Below, piece by piece: positions 27,190 to 36,641 of a stretch of 64,000 nt of DNA. Position 1 is the stretch's first letter, and each line of letters begins with the position of its first letter. The stretch lies in NCBI RefSeq assembly GCF_020405225.1, contig NZ_CP084472.1, positions 2,356,001-2,420,000 of the forward strand, read 5' to 3'. A model generated the notes under the pieces. The model ran no database searches. It was given only the letters and a program-made list of their open reading frames with translations, and was not told the origin of the DNA. Source of the stretch: Natrinema sp. DC36. GTDB taxonomy: Archaea; Halobacteriota; Halobacteria; Halobacteriales; Natrialbaceae. A program made the translations under genes and the position numbers.

Positions 27190-27456
27190 ATGGCGAGTAT
27201 TCGGAACTACGCATTGATTTACGTGGCGCTGATACTGCTAGCGACGGGGAAGTTCGTCTTCTTTCACTTCCCGGAGATCTTCACCTATGAACTCGCAGTG
27301 GGCGGGACGATGATTCTGGCAGTCATCAAGGTATCCCTGATCGCCGGTTACTTCCAGCACCTGAAAGACGAGCCGCGGTCGATCACCTACCTGATGCTCA
27401 CCGCGGTGTTCATGGTCGTCCTGCTCACCCTTGCAGCAGGGTACTCGATCCAGTAA
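27190..27456 (+). CDS. coxD: cytochrome c oxidase subunit IV family protein
   Basis: An 88-residue protein with three membrane helices (about 6-20, 35-53, 67-85), matching the small CoxD/CyoD-like subunit IV: MASIRNYALIYVALILL at the start and HLKDEPRSITYLML before the last helix. The longer open frame upstream is not used; the TATA box and the Met at 27190 set the start. It completes the oxidase set (II, I-III, IV), though it is separated from coxAC by two minus-strand genes. Confidence 0.85.
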   Translation: MASIRNYALIYVALILLATGKFVFFHFPEIFTYELAVGGTMILAVIKVSLIAGYFQHLKDEPRSITYLMLTAVFMVVLLTLAAGYSIQ

Positions 27457-27569
27457 CGCCACACACGCACGGACGGCGTCTGAAACCGAATCACGCCTTC
27501 TCTCCTTTGCAGCCGGTATCAGTGTTAGCAGGTCCGATCCGCCGGTCGAACGGCCCCGTCGCTCGACGC

Positions 27570-29480
27570 TCATCGGTGACGTGACTGCTCGAGGGAGGCG
27601 TCCGCAGCACGAACGGAGTCGCGATGGCCTGACTCGGCTGTGTCTGCGTCGGAACTGGAGTCGGCCACTGGCTGCGAATCTGTGGAAGACTCCGTTCGCT
27701 GGCGATCGAGTCGGCACCGAATTTCCTCGAGGTTGTCGTAGAGGAACGTCAATCGATCGCACTTCTCCCGCGGATTCGCGTGGAAGCGCCACGGACTGTC
27801 AGACTGGAAGTGAACGTCGGTCTGGGTCACGAGCGCGTGTCCGAGATAGATCCCGAACGTCCGCGGGTGAACGCCGATCGCGTCGCAGTACGCGACCGAC
27901 TGCTCGTACACGCGGTCGGCGTAGGGCGTGTCCTCGAGCAACGTGGCCCGGACGCCCGCCTCGAAGCCGCCGAAGGAGAACTCGGCGAGTTTCAGGGTGA
28001 AGAAGCCGGGATCGGCGACGGGGTTGCGATCGAGCGCGCTGTACTCCCAGTCGATGACGCGCTCGATCGTGCCGTCGTCGGCGACGAGGACGTTCCCCGG
28101 GTGGTAGTCCCCGTGTGCGGGGACCGTCGGATACTCGACCGGATCGGTCACTGCCGGCGGTGTCACGTCGAATTCGGCCGAGGTCAGCTCTCGATGTACC
28201 GTCTCCGGTGACACCGTTACTCGCGGCCCCGCGTGCGTTCGCTGTAGCCTCCCGATCCAGTCGAGTCCCGTCTCGAGGATCCGAGCGAAGGCGTCCGGAT
28301 CGGGCGGCGTCTCCAGTCGAGCGACGACGTCCATGAGCGGCGTGCCCGCGGCCGGCGGTTCCGACAGCACCGGACCGAGCGGGGACTCCTCGAGCGCCAC
28401 GTCGGGGAGCGTCCCCGTCAGCGGGCTGTCCGCAGCCGCGAGCGCAGAGAGGGTCGACGCCGCGCGTTCGTTGTAGCGGCCGTGCTGGGGGGCGTTCGGT
28501 ACTTTTCGGACGGACTCGAGGTCGCCGTCGGCGAGTTCGAAGACGATCGACCTGTTTGCGCCGCGTCGGAGCACTCGCGTCCGCTCGGGCCCCCTCCCCG
28601 ATTCGGCGTCCGTTTCCGGCTCCGACGGCCGCGTTCGACAGACGGCGACGTAACTGGGATACGACTGTGTGACGACGCCCATCCTGTTGGCGAGAGTTGC
28701 ACCACCTCGGAGCAGCCCAGCGGCCGTCGTGTCCGCCTCGATCGTGTCCAATACCCACTCGAGGGCGTCGGGGTCGGCGACCGGTACCGCCCACCGGTAT
28801 TGCCTCCCGCCGGGAAGCAGCCCGAACAGTTCGACCTCGTCGAACCCCCTGTCCTCGAGGGCGTCGACGAACCGCGAGGGAATCGATCGCCAGACGGTCG
28901 CCGGGGATCGATCGCCGGCCGTCGCCGACCCGCGCTCGAGGCCGACCAGATCCGTCATTCCGGTCGTTCGGGGCCAGCCGTTTATCTCGGTGATAAGTGT
29001 GCCACCGTCCTCGATCGACGCCGTGAGCCTGTCCACGTGATCGAAAAAGTCGCGGTCCGGTGCCCGCGGTCCCGTCGTGACGATCGTCGCGAACGAACGA
29101 TCGCGGACCGCCGAAGTGAGGTCGTCGGCTTCGACTGATACGACGTCGGCACTCTCGAGCGCCGGTCGGGCCTCGAGAAGCCGACTGCCGGTATCGGTCG
29201 GCTGGTACGTATAGACCGTCTCGGCGAGTCGACTCAGGAGCGGCGTCGTCCGTCCCCAGCCGGGGGTCAGATCGAGACAGGAGCCGGAGATGTCGTCGGC
29301 GACGAGGGCGTACCAGCCGTCGTATCCGACGCCGAAGAGCGAGGTAAGTATCGAACGCGGCTCGTCGGCGGTCTCGAGCAGGGTCTGGACCGCCGCGTGT
29401 CGCTCACCCCGCTCGAACTGATCGACGAACGACCGACGGGCAGCCCCGTCGGTATCGGAATCGAGGGGTCGTGTATTCAC
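27570..29480 (-). CDS. fusion of methyltransferase-like and aminoglycoside phosphotransferase-like (APH) domains
   Basis: A 636-residue protein. Residues about 1-290 look like a class I SAM methyltransferase: DISGSCLDLTPGWGRTTPLL is the nucleotide-loop pattern, with TLITEINGWPR later. Residues about 310-600 form an APH/choline kinase-like domain with the Brenner motif HGDYHPGN at 456-463 and VIDWEY near 478, the Asp of which binds metal. The last 35 residues are an acidic, Ser-rich tail. It is a soluble enzyme, probably phosphorylating and perhaps methylating a sugar or lipid-linked sugar. The flippase gene upstream on the same strand supports a role in cell-surface glycan synthesis, by inference. 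Confidence 0.8.
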   Translation of the reverse strand: MNTRPLDSDTDGAARRSFVDQFERGERHAAVQTLLETADEPRSILTSLFGVGYDGWYALVADDISGSCLDLTPGWGRTTPLLSRLAETVYTYQPTDTGSRLLEARPALESADVVSVEADDLTSAVRDRSFATIVTTGPRAPDRDFFDHVDRLTASIEDGGTLITEINGWPRTTGMTDLVGLERGSATAGDRSPATVWRSIPSRFVDALEDRGFDEVELFGLLPGGRQYRWAVPVADPDALEWVLDTIEADTTAAGLLRGGATLANRMGVVTQSYPSYVAVCRTRPSEPETDAESGRGPERTRVLRRGANRSIVFELADGDLESVRKVPNAPQHGRYNERAASTLSALAAADSPLTGTLPDVALEESPLGPVLSEPPAAGTPLMDVVARLETPPDPDAFARILETGLDWIGRLQRTHAGPRVTVSPETVHRELTSAEFDVTPPAVTDPVEYPTVPAHGDYHPGNVLVADDGTIERVIDWEYSALDRNPVADPGFFTLKLAEFSFGGFEAGVRATLLEDTPYADRVYEQSVAYCDAIGVHPRTFGIYLGHALVTQTDVHFQSDSPWRFHANPREKCDRLTFLYDNLEEIRCRLDRQRTESSTDSQPVADSSSDADTAESGHRDSVRAADASLEQSRHR

Positions 29481-29769
29481 ATTCTCGATGCCGACTATAT
29501 CCTATTTTGATATGAACGTGTTACCGGTATATAGCGCTCTGGAAGGGTATTGTTACCACCGGAGATGAGCGAGCCGATGAGTGAGCGCTCGTTCTCGAGA
29601 GCGCACGAACGGACCGGAATGGGGCGACTCGAGCGTGAGCGATCGGACACAGTGCAGGCAGGCGGTTACTCGAACGCAGTCGGTCGACACTCGAGAGAAC
29701 GTGACGACCGAAACTGGGTCTCGAGCAGGGAGTTCCGGAAAGCGCCAAGACCAGCAACCGCCGGCGAAG
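29481..29769. promoter_or_regulatory. intergenic region upstream of the fusion gene
   Basis: About 290 bases. AT-rich elements at 29500-29535 (including ctatatccta and ggtatata on the plus strand) lie 20-55 bases before the minus-strand start at 29480 and probably form its promoter. The rest holds no convincing gene. Confidence 0.35.
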
Positions 29770-31236
29770 CTAGGTCAACAGCGCGAGCGTCTCTCGAGGA
29801 TCGACCAGCCCGCTGAACGTGATCAAGCATCCCCAGATACCGACGCCGAGTGCGATCACGCCGGCGAGGGCGATCAAGTTCGAGACGTAGGGGACGAGGA
29901 TGAGGACGGCGACGCCCATCCCCGCGGAAATGAGGGCGATGAGCGCGATCGATCGGCCGACGCCGCCGTAATCGAACGCGATCTCGCGGTACATCACGAA
30001 GACGTTGACGGCCGTGTAGATGCCGTAGGTGACGACGGTGGCGAACGCCGCCCCGGCGACGCCGAATCGCGGGATCAAGAGCACGTTGAGGACCGCGTTG
30101 GCGGCGGAGGTGACTCCCTTCGCGATCGCGCGGTCGGACGCCCGGCCGAGGTAATCCAGCCCGTTCGTGGTCACGTTGGTAATCGCCTGGAAGATGACGT
30201 AGATCGCCATCAACTGAAGGACGGGGACGGCACCGGCGTAGTCCGCGCCGAACACGAGCCGAATGGCCGGATCGGCGACGAGGATCAGCCCGACTGCCGC
30301 CGGGATGTAGAGGAGGAGGACGTACTGTAGCGTCGACTCGTAGATCCGCGCCGCCTCCTCGAGCGCGTCGTTGGCCTTCTGTTCGCCGTAGGTTGGCGAG
30401 ACGGAGAAGCCCAGCGAGCCGGCGGGGACGAGCACGAACTCCGAGATCTGCTTGCTGAGCACGTAGTAGCTCACGGCCACCGGATTGAGGAAGAATCCGA
30501 CGAGAATCGTATCGATCCGATTGTCGAGAATGCTCGCGCTGGTCGAGGCGGTCAACGGGATACTGTACCGCAGCATTCGATTGCGCAGCGTCTTCTCGCC
30601 GCCGTCGTCGTCATAGGTCACGTAGAACCGTCGGTAGAGGAGGACGATCCCGACGCCTGCCGCGAGCACTGCGCCGACCAGATAGCCCATCATCGCGCCG
30701 ACGACGCCGAGTCCGAGGACGGTAAAGGCGACGACGAAGCCGACCCGCGTGACGTTGTTGACGACGCTGACGACGGCGCTGAGCTCGACCTGATTGAACC
30801 CCTGAAAGACCGTCTGTGTGTAAGAGTTCAGCGACTGGAAGACGAGATAGACGCCGCCAACCAGCAATAGCGTTGCCGCCTCCGGCGTCTCGAGCAGGGC
30901 GGCGAGTTGCTCGTGGCCGACGACCAGCGTGGTGGAAACGATGCCGATCAACACCAGTCGAAATCCGAGCGACGCCCGGAGGAGATACGGGATCTTGCCG
31001 GAATCGGTCTCCTTGGACTCGGAGATGTATCGGGCGGCCGAGCGACCGATTCCGAGGTCGGTAAACATCCCCGCGACGCCGATGACTGCGATAACGAAGA
31101 ACAACAACCCGTACTCGTCGGGCGTGAGCAGTTCCCGCGCGAGCAGGAGCATCAACACCCCGTTCGCGAGGTTGGTGACGAGACGAGCGCCCAGCGTCGC
31201 CTTGAAGCCGTCGACGATCCGCTCAGTGACTGACAT
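29770..31236 (-). CDS. polysaccharide flippase (MOP/Wzx-like, AglR type)
   Basis: A 488-residue membrane protein with about 14 helices, beginning MSVTERIVDGFKATLGARLV and continuing LLARELLTPDEYGLLFFVIA, the standard N-terminal signature of polysaccharide biosynthesis exporters. It would flip lipid-linked oligosaccharides across the membrane for S-layer glycosylation or exopolysaccharide. Haloarchaeal AglR is the nearest known role. No glycosyltransferase lies adjacent, but the methyltransferase-phosphotransferase gene follows on the same strand after 290 bases. Confidence 0.9.
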   Translation of the reverse strand: MSVTERIVDGFKATLGARLVTNLANGVLMLLLARELLTPDEYGLLFFVIAVIGVAGMFTDLGIGRSAARYISESKETDSGKIPYLLRASLGFRLVLIGIVSTTLVVGHEQLAALLETPEAATLLLVGGVYLVFQSLNSYTQTVFQGFNQVELSAVVSVVNNVTRVGFVVAFTVLGLGVVGAMMGYLVGAVLAAGVGIVLLYRRFYVTYDDDGGEKTLRNRMLRYSIPLTASTSASILDNRIDTILVGFFLNPVAVSYYVLSKQISEFVLVPAGSLGFSVSPTYGEQKANDALEEAARIYESTLQYVLLLYIPAAVGLILVADPAIRLVFGADYAGAVPVLQLMAIYVIFQAITNVTTNGLDYLGRASDRAIAKGVTSAANAVLNVLLIPRFGVAGAAFATVVTYGIYTAVNVFVMYREIAFDYGGVGRSIALIALISAGMGVAVLILVPYVSNLIALAGVIALGVGIWGCLITFSGLVDPRETLALLT

Positions 31237-31555
31237 TAGTCAACGCGAACACCGGGTCAGTTGGGAGGCGACGACAGCGCGACGTCGGCGACTCCACGAG
31301 CGCGGACCGGGGATCTGCCGTCGCACGGTCCGACCGGTGACGAACGGCGAGCACGTTCCTGATCACTGCGTTGACTGTCGCCGACGGACGGCATTGTTAT
31401 CACCCTCCTACCGTCAGTCGAGACGGATTCCCCTTCGGAAGGGAGGACGTAACCCGCGCGACGCCGCTCGAGACTCTCGTTCGGTGATCGAACGGCTGTC
31501 GCCCGGGCGACGGCGAGGAGTCAATCGTCGGTGTCTCCGTCCCGATCCCCCGTCG
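31237..31555. other. intergenic region
   Basis: About 320 GC-rich bases between two minus-strand genes. No ORF with family resemblance, no repeat and no clear TATA box was seen, although the flippase promoter must lie near 31240-31280. Confidence 0.3.
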
Positions 31556-31849
31556 TCACCCCTCGAGTTCGGGTTCGGGTTCGTCGTCCGACGCAACGCT
31601 TTCGGCCGAAAACTCGGCCCTGATCCGGACCGCATCGTCGGTGATTTCGTCGATCGCGTCGTCCTCGAGCGGGACGACGTCACCGGTTTCGGGCTCCCAG
31701 TCGAGTACGGCCTTGATCGAGTCGGTCATGTCCGGTTCCGGATCGAGGTGTGCACGCTCCGCGTCGGCGTCGACGACGGTACCGAGCGTCTCGCCGTCTG
31801 CACTTTCGACGGACTTGCCGACATCGTCGTCGGTAACGGTGGGACTCAT
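31556..31849 (-). CDS. PRC-barrel-like small acidic protein
   Basis: A 97-residue acidic protein starting MSPTVTDDDVGKSVESADGE. The segment DVGKSVESADGETLGTVVD is the first PRC-barrel strand pair (a V-G-x-x-V...G-x-x-I/V pattern). The middle carries ILDWEP-like VLDWEPETGDVVPLEDDAID, then an acidic tail. PRC barrels of this kind bind RNA or proteins in many haloarchaeal small proteins. The ATG at 31849 is chosen because the upstream in-frame part (to 32089) is rich in Arg and Pro and not protein-like. Confidence 0.75.
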   Translation of the reverse strand: MSPTVTDDDVGKSVESADGETLGTVVDADAERAHLDPEPDMTDSIKAVLDWEPETGDVVPLEDDAIDEITDDAVRIRAEFSAESVASDDEPEPELEG

Positions 31850-32082
31850 TCCGTCGAATGTAACGTCCCGCCCCGGAAGCCGTCTCGGCCTGCACGACCC
31901 GGGCGGTCCCGGTTCCGTCACGACAACTCGAGGGGCGTCCGTAGGTTCGTCGGGAAGAGGGCACGCCGCGAACCATTGGAGACGACGCGAGACCGCCATC
32001 GATGGCACGCTCGAGACGGATCGTATGCGGGCACATGCATGCTGTAGCGCTTTCCCTCGAACGGACGGATGGTGAAGAACAG

Positions 32083-32244
32083 ATGGCATTCAACCCGCCG
32101 ATCGAGTGTCCGATCTGCCGGGACGTGCTGGAACTCGATCGGACCCTCGAAAACCACCTCGCCGGGGCTCACACCCACGACGAGGTCGCCCGCTATCTCG
32201 CCTCTCTCCACGACCGAGTCAAAATGGAGCCGGTCTCGGACTGA
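32083..32244 (+). CDS. small C2H2-like zinc-finger protein (53 residues)
   Basis: MAFNPPIECPICRDVLELDR gives CPIC (Cys9, Cys12), and HLAGAHTHDEV gives His25 and His30, so a C2H2-type finger is likely. In-frame starts further upstream (32002, 32035) would add up to 27 residues. It is the divergent neighbour of the PRC-barrel gene. Its function is unknown; such small fingers are often regulatory in haloarchaea. Confidence 0.6.
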   Translation: MAFNPPIECPICRDVLELDRTLENHLAGAHTHDEVARYLASLHDRVKMEPVSD

Positions 32245-32365
32245 AGCGCTGGCAGCCGAACGCAGTCCGATCGCTCGCGCGACAGCGGTCGGTCTCTCGG
32301 CCCCGCGTCTCGCGTAGCGTTTGCAGACTGCACGTCCCCGTCGTGACGCGAGAGCGGAGCGGCTG

Positions 32366-32881
32366 TCACCCCGTCCCGTCGACCGTGTACTCCGGGATCC
32401 AGGGCGGCATCGACCGCTCTTTCGACCACTCGAACAGGTGGCGCTTCTCGTTCGCGTAGTAGTAGCGATAGGCGTCGACGTAGTCATCGGCCGTCCACCC
32501 GCCCGTCACCTGCGGCGGGTCCTCATGGCCCTCGGCCGGCCACTCGAGGCCGCGAACCCGGTCGTCGTCGAGCGAGCGAACGGTCGCCCAGCAGCCGTGG
32601 CGCTCCGTCGGCTCGTGATCCCAGCGGTAACGCCACTCCTCGTGAGCCGCGTCGGTGTACGCCCGGAGGGAACGCCAGTTGGCGACGGACCGCGCTGCCC
32701 AGCGAGTCAGCGGGTGGTCGGGATGCGTGAAGTACAGCGCGTCGGATTCCGGGTAGCCGTTTCGCTGAACCGCCGTCGTCAGTACCATCGAACACTCGAA
32801 GACGCTGCTCGTGACGTGACGATCGACGAGCCACGTCGCGGTTCGCTCGAGATCGCGATCAAGCCAGAAGGCGTTGACCAT
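32366..32881 (-). CDS. phage-type pyrimidine dimer glycosylase-like family protein
   Basis: A 171-residue protein. The layout (N-terminal LDRDLERTATWLVDRHVTSS, then HPDHPLTRWAARSVANWRSL, HEEWRYRWDHE, and C-terminal DAYRYYYANEKRHLFEWSK then PPWI) resembles a family of phage and archaeal proteins often labelled as pyrimidine dimer DNA glycosylases, though the activity is not proven. Conserved His, Trp and Arg residues are spread as in that family. It is rich in Trp and Tyr. It lies next to secY but on its own, with 130 bases between. Confidence 0.55.
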   Translation of the reverse strand: MVNAFWLDRDLERTATWLVDRHVTSSVFECSMVLTTAVQRNGYPESDALYFTHPDHPLTRWAARSVANWRSLRAYTDAAHEEWRYRWDHEPTERHGCWATVRSLDDDRVRGLEWPAEGHEDPPQVTGGWTADDYVDAYRYYYANEKRHLFEWSKERSMPPWIPEYTVDGTG

Positions 32882-33009
32882 GTGTCAGGGTACGTTGTGC
32901 AGCGGGTTAGGTCTCTCACCGGCTGGCGACAGCCCACAGTTCCGTACCGACTGGTGCTGTTGTGCAACCGCTCACGGGCTGGAGAACTGAAAGAGAGACG
33001 AGATGGGCG

Positions 33010-34473
33010 TTAGTCGCCGCCGCCGAACATCTCGCGCATCATCGGATGCATCTCCATCATCTGCTCCTCGGCGATCTCCTCGTACAGCTTGTACGTGATG
33101 GAGACCGCCAGCAGCAGTCCGGTTCCGCTCACACCGCCGATGGTGCCGAGCATGTTGGCCCAGACGGCCAGCAGGCCGACCAGCGCACCGCCGATGACGG
33201 TCACCTGCGGAATGTACCGCTCCATGACCTTCTCGATGACGCCGACGTTCTGTCGGAAGCCGGGGATCTGCATCCCGGAGTTCTGGATCTGCTTCGCCGT
33301 CGATTCGGGGCCCATATCCGTCGTCTCGACCCAGAAGATGGCGAAGATCGCGCCACCGACGACCATGAAGGTGACGTCGATGCCGATCCGGATCATCACT
33401 TGCCACCATTCCTGGCCGACGTTCGCCGTGAACCACATCCAGTCCTGGGGCGAGTAGATCGGAGAGACGTAGTAGAAGAATCCACCGTCGGGTTGGCCCT
33501 GCGAGTAGCTACCAAGCCAAGCGGGCATCCCGGCCCACTGGCGGTTGAGGATCTGCCCCATGAACTGGACGTTCGCCTGCACTGCGCGAACGAGGATCAT
33601 CGGCAGGACGCTCGCGTAGATGAGCTTCACGGGGAAGCGACCGCGAGCGCCCTTGACTCGAGCGTGGCTCAGCGGGATTTCGACGCGGACCGACTCCGCG
33701 TAGACGACGATCCCGAAGATGAGCACCGTCGTGAACAGGGCGATGATGTGCCCGTCACCGAGCAACAGCGTCTGCAGACCGGCGCCGGAGACGAGCGACC
33801 CCACCTCGACCTGTCCGGTCAGGATGCGGTACCAGTCGAAGAAGAACCCGCCCTGAACCGGGTTGATGAGCCCGGTGACCAGTCGCTGGCTCACGCCGGC
33901 GATGATGAACAGGCCGATCCCGCTGCCGACGCCCCACTTGCTGACGACCTCGTCCATGTAGAGGATGAGGATACCGCCGACGACAATCTGGGCGAACATC
34001 AGCATCTGTACCTGCGTCTGATCGAGGGTGAGCCCGCCGAGCTGGAGCTGGGGCACTGCTGGCAGGAAGCCGCCGGCGAACACCATCGGGAGCCCGGTCA
34101 GGATGACCATCATGACGACCAGTACCTTCTGGAGGCCCTGATAGAGGACCTGGTCACGGGGATCGTCCGTATCGAGCCCGAGCAGATTCGCACCGCCGAG
34201 CAACTGCAGGACGATGCTCGCGGTGACGATCGGACCGATACCGACCTGGAGCACCGATCCGTGCGCCCCGGCGAGGATCGCACGGAACTGTCCGAAGAGG
34301 TCGTCCGCCCCGCCGGACTGGAACCCGAGCAGCGAGATGTTCGTCAGGAAGAAGTACAACATGAGGATACCGACCGTCCACATCAGCTTCCGCTTGAAGG
34401 GGACGTGCCCCTCCGGACGGCGCACTGTTGGCATCCTCGTCAGGACCGGTTCAGCGGCTTCCTTCCATCCCAT
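33010..34473 (-). CDS. secY: preprotein translocase subunit SecY
   Basis: A 487-residue SecY (Sec61 alpha) with ten membrane helices. MGWKEAAEPVLTRMPTVRRP precedes helix 1, and the loop with KGARGRFPVKLIYASVLPMI is the conserved cytoplasmic C5-region. The protein-conducting channel pairs with SecE and Sec61 beta. It is the last gene of the long ribosomal cluster, two bases after L15. The usual following gene, adk, is absent here. Confidence 0.97.
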   Translation of the reverse strand: MGWKEAAEPVLTRMPTVRRPEGHVPFKRKLMWTVGILMLYFFLTNISLLGFQSGGADDLFGQFRAILAGAHGSVLQVGIGPIVTASIVLQLLGGANLLGLDTDDPRDQVLYQGLQKVLVVMMVILTGLPMVFAGGFLPAVPQLQLGGLTLDQTQVQMLMFAQIVVGGILILYMDEVVSKWGVGSGIGLFIIAGVSQRLVTGLINPVQGGFFFDWYRILTGQVEVGSLVSGAGLQTLLLGDGHIIALFTTVLIFGIVVYAESVRVEIPLSHARVKGARGRFPVKLIYASVLPMILVRAVQANVQFMGQILNRQWAGMPAWLGSYSQGQPDGGFFYYVSPIYSPQDWMWFTANVGQEWWQVMIRIGIDVTFMVVGGAIFAIFWVETTDMGPESTAKQIQNSGMQIPGFRQNVGVIEKVMERYIPQVTVIGGALVGLLAVWANMLGTIGGVSGTGLLLAVSITYKLYEEIAEEQMMEMHPMMREMFGGGD

Positions 34474-34475
34474 AG

Positions 34476-34976
34476 TTATTCCTCGTCCTGTTCAGCGTCG
34501 GCTTCGTCGTCCTCGTTCTCGGCCGCTCGCTCCTCGCCGCGCTCGGAGAGGACCGCTTCACCGCCGCCGGCCTCGAGTTTCTCCTCGGCCGTGTCGGAGA
34601 AAGCGTCCGCAGTGACCGTCAGCTGATTGCGGACCTGTCCCGATCCGAGGACCTTGACGACGTCGACCTCGTGGCCGTCCTCGACGACATCGCGTGCGTC
34701 GATTTCGTAGCCGTCGTCGGTCTCCTCGGCGAGGTCCTCCGCGACGTAGAGGATCGCGTCCTCGTCTAACTTCTGGACGTCGATCTCCGCGACCGTCTCG
34801 CGGATGTCGTGGGGTCGCTTGAAGCCGTGTTTACCCTTCGGTTCGTAGTTGTGGAACTCGTGTTTGCTGCGCCCGGCACGGCCGCGGCCACCGCGATGGC
34901 CCGCACCGCGTCGATTCTTGTGGGAACCGCCGCTGTGGGTCCGCGATCCGCGCTGGCGTCGTTTTTTGCTCGTCAT
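34476..34976 (-). CDS. rpl15: large ribosomal subunit protein uL15
   Basis: 166 residues. The basic N-terminus with TSKKRRQRGSRTHSGGSHK and GHRGGRGRAGRSKHEFH is the L15 rRNA-binding part. The C-terminus ends in about 30 acidic residues, a haloarchaeal feature. It lies between L30 and secY in the spc cluster with two-base gaps on both sides. Confidence 0.96.
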   Translation of the reverse strand: MTSKKRRQRGSRTHSGGSHKNRRGAGHRGGRGRAGRSKHEFHNYEPKGKHGFKRPHDIRETVAEIDVQKLDEDAILYVAEDLAEETDDGYEIDARDVVEDGHEVDVVKVLGSGQVRNQLTVTADAFSDTAEEKLEAGGGEAVLSERGEERAAENEDDEADAEQDEE

Positions 34977-34978
34977 GG

Positions 34979-35446
34979 TTATCGCATCGATTCTAGGAGG
35001 TCGTTAATCTCCCCTGTTGTATGCTTTCCGAGTTGGCCGCCCTCGACGGTCGGCTTTTTGATACCGTCGTGACCCCCCCGCGGCGGGTGGAGTCGAAGCG
35101 TCGGTGACAGTCCCTCGTCACGAAGCGTCGTCTCCTCGTCGAGCAGCGCGTCGGCCAGTTCACCGAAGGTGTCGTACTCGGTGTTGTCGGCCAGCCACTC
35201 CTCGTCGACGTCCGCCTGCTTGCCCTCGAGGGGCTCCGCTCGCTTCGCGAGCAGGGTCTCGATCACGTCCGCGTCGGGCTCTCCGACGGCGACGTAGTCG
35301 TTGACCTTCGCGATCATCCCCTCGTAGGGGTCGGTTTCGGGAACGAGCGTGCAGTGGTTGACGTTGTGGATGTTGAGCATCGACAGGGTGTCCTGGACGT
35401 CTTCCTGTCGATTCACTTCGCCACGGATCTGGACGATCGCTTTCAT
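34979..35446 (-). CDS. rpl30: large ribosomal subunit protein uL30
   Basis: 155 residues, the longer archaeal/eukaryal form. [20 protein letters not shown] and [20 protein letters not shown] mark the ferredoxin-like core; the C-terminal extension includes [14 protein letters not shown]. It overlaps the end of S5 by four bases. Confidence 0.96.
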   Translation of the reverse strand: MKAIVQIRGEVNRQEDVQDTLSMLNIHNVNHCTLVPETDPYEGMIAKVNDYVAVGEPDADVIETLLAKRAEPLEGKQADVDEEWLADNTEYDTFGELADALLDEETTLRDEGLSPTLRLHPPRGGHDGIKKPTVEGGQLGKHTTGEINDLLESMR

Positions 35447-36096
35447 TGGTCAGCCACCTCGGCTTCGTCCCGGCCGCCTCGCTGTCGCGGCTGTCGCGAC
35501 TGGGAGGCGTTCTCGAGCGCGTTGTACGTCGCTTTCGCGAGGTTGACCGTCGTTCGAGTGTTGCCGTGGCTCTTGGTCCAGGCGTTCTCGATGCCGGCCA
35601 GTTCGAGGACGTGACGGACCGTGTCGCTAGCGGCCAGTCCGAGCCCTTCGGGGGCCGGAATGACCTCGACGACGACGGAGCCGGCCTTGCCGGTCGTCTT
35701 CCGCGTCAGCGAGTGGGGCCGATCCGAGCGGTCCTCCCAGGAACCCGAACCGCGGGGCACCTGGATCATGTTCAGCTTCGCGATACCGATCGCCTTCTGG
35801 ATGGCGGAGCCGACCTGGTCGTCTCGACCCTCGGCGTAGCCGACGAAGCCGTTGCGGTCGCCGACGGCGACGACGCAGCGGAACTTCACGCGTCGTCCGG
35901 AGTCGGTCATCCGCTGGACCATGTTGATGTCCAGTACTTCGTCTTCCAGTCCGGGAAGGAGCTGGTCGATGATTTCGGGTTCCTTTAGCGGGAGGCCCGA
36001 GTTGAGGGCGGTCTCCATATCCTCGATTTCGCCCTCCTGGACCTTCCGGCCGAGACGGGTGACGGGTTCCCATCCGCTATCGTTGTAGTTACTCAT
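35443..36096 (-). CDS. rps5: small ribosomal subunit protein uS5
   Basis: 217 residues. Double-stranded RNA-binding S5 domain ([20 protein letters not shown]) and the C-terminal domain ([17 protein letters not shown]) are both present. It helps translational fidelity and mRNA unwinding on the 30S. It overlaps both L18 and L30 by four bases. Confidence 0.97.
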   Translation of the reverse strand: MSNYNDSGWEPVTRLGRKVQEGEIEDMETALNSGLPLKEPEIIDQLLPGLEDEVLDINMVQRMTDSGRRVKFRCVVAVGDRNGFVGYAEGRDDQVGSAIQKAIGIAKLNMIQVPRGSGSWEDRSDRPHSLTRKTTGKAGSVVVEVIPAPEGLGLAASDTVRHVLELAGIENAWTKSHGNTRTTVNLAKATYNALENASQSRQPRQRGGRDEAEVADQ

Positions 36097-36641
36097 TCGA
36101 GAATCGCCTCTCGTACCTCGTCGAAGTGTTCGGGGAGATCCGTTGCGTCGAACTCGCCGCTGTACAGCGGCTCGTCGAGCTGTTCGGCGTACTCGGCGAT
36201 GTGCTCGCCGCGCGTACGCGACCAGTCAGCGAGTACACTGTCGTTGTGCGGGATCTCGAGGCCGGCATCGATCGCGCCCTCCTGTACCGCGAACACCTTG
36301 TTGCCGGGCGTGGCCGTGTTGAGGCCGATGTCGAGGACCGCTTCCTCGAGACCGGCGTCGACGGCTCGTTTGCCGGCCAGGAGGCCGGTCAGATACGCCG
36401 CGGAAATGTTGCTCGTGGGGGCGTCCCAGCCGTACTCCGCCAGATCGCTCGAGTGCGCGCTTGCAAGCGTCTCGTCTCCCTGAGGTCCGGGAGTAATCAG
36501 CTGCGCCGTAGTGTGCTTGTTACTCTTGCGAGCAACGAGGCGGGGCTTTCCCGATTTCAGCAGGCGCAACCTCTGGTGGTAGTCCGTCCGGACCTCACGG
36601 CGACGCCGCATCGGCACTTTGTATCGTGGTCCTGTCGCCAT
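36093..36641 (-). CDS. rpl18: large ribosomal subunit protein uL18
   Basis: 182 residues, starting [20 protein letters not shown]; the 5S rRNA-binding core is followed by an acidic C-terminal part as in the Haloarcula protein. It begins at the last base of the L19e stop codon. Confidence 0.97.
   Translation of the reverse strand: MATGPRYKVPMRRRREVRTDYHQRLRLLKSGKPRLVARKSNKHTTAQLITPGPQGDETLASAHSSDLAEYGWDAPTSNISAAYLTGLLAGKRAVDAGLEEAVLDIGLNTATPGNKVFAVQEGAIDAGLEIPHNDSVLADWSRTRGEHIAEYAEQLDEPLYSGEFDATDLPEHFDEVREAILE

Noticed and set aside
32962..34626. A 554-codon plus-strand frame across secY and L15
   Set aside because: Antisense shadow of secY, with no domain and frequent Asp/His-rich low complexity.
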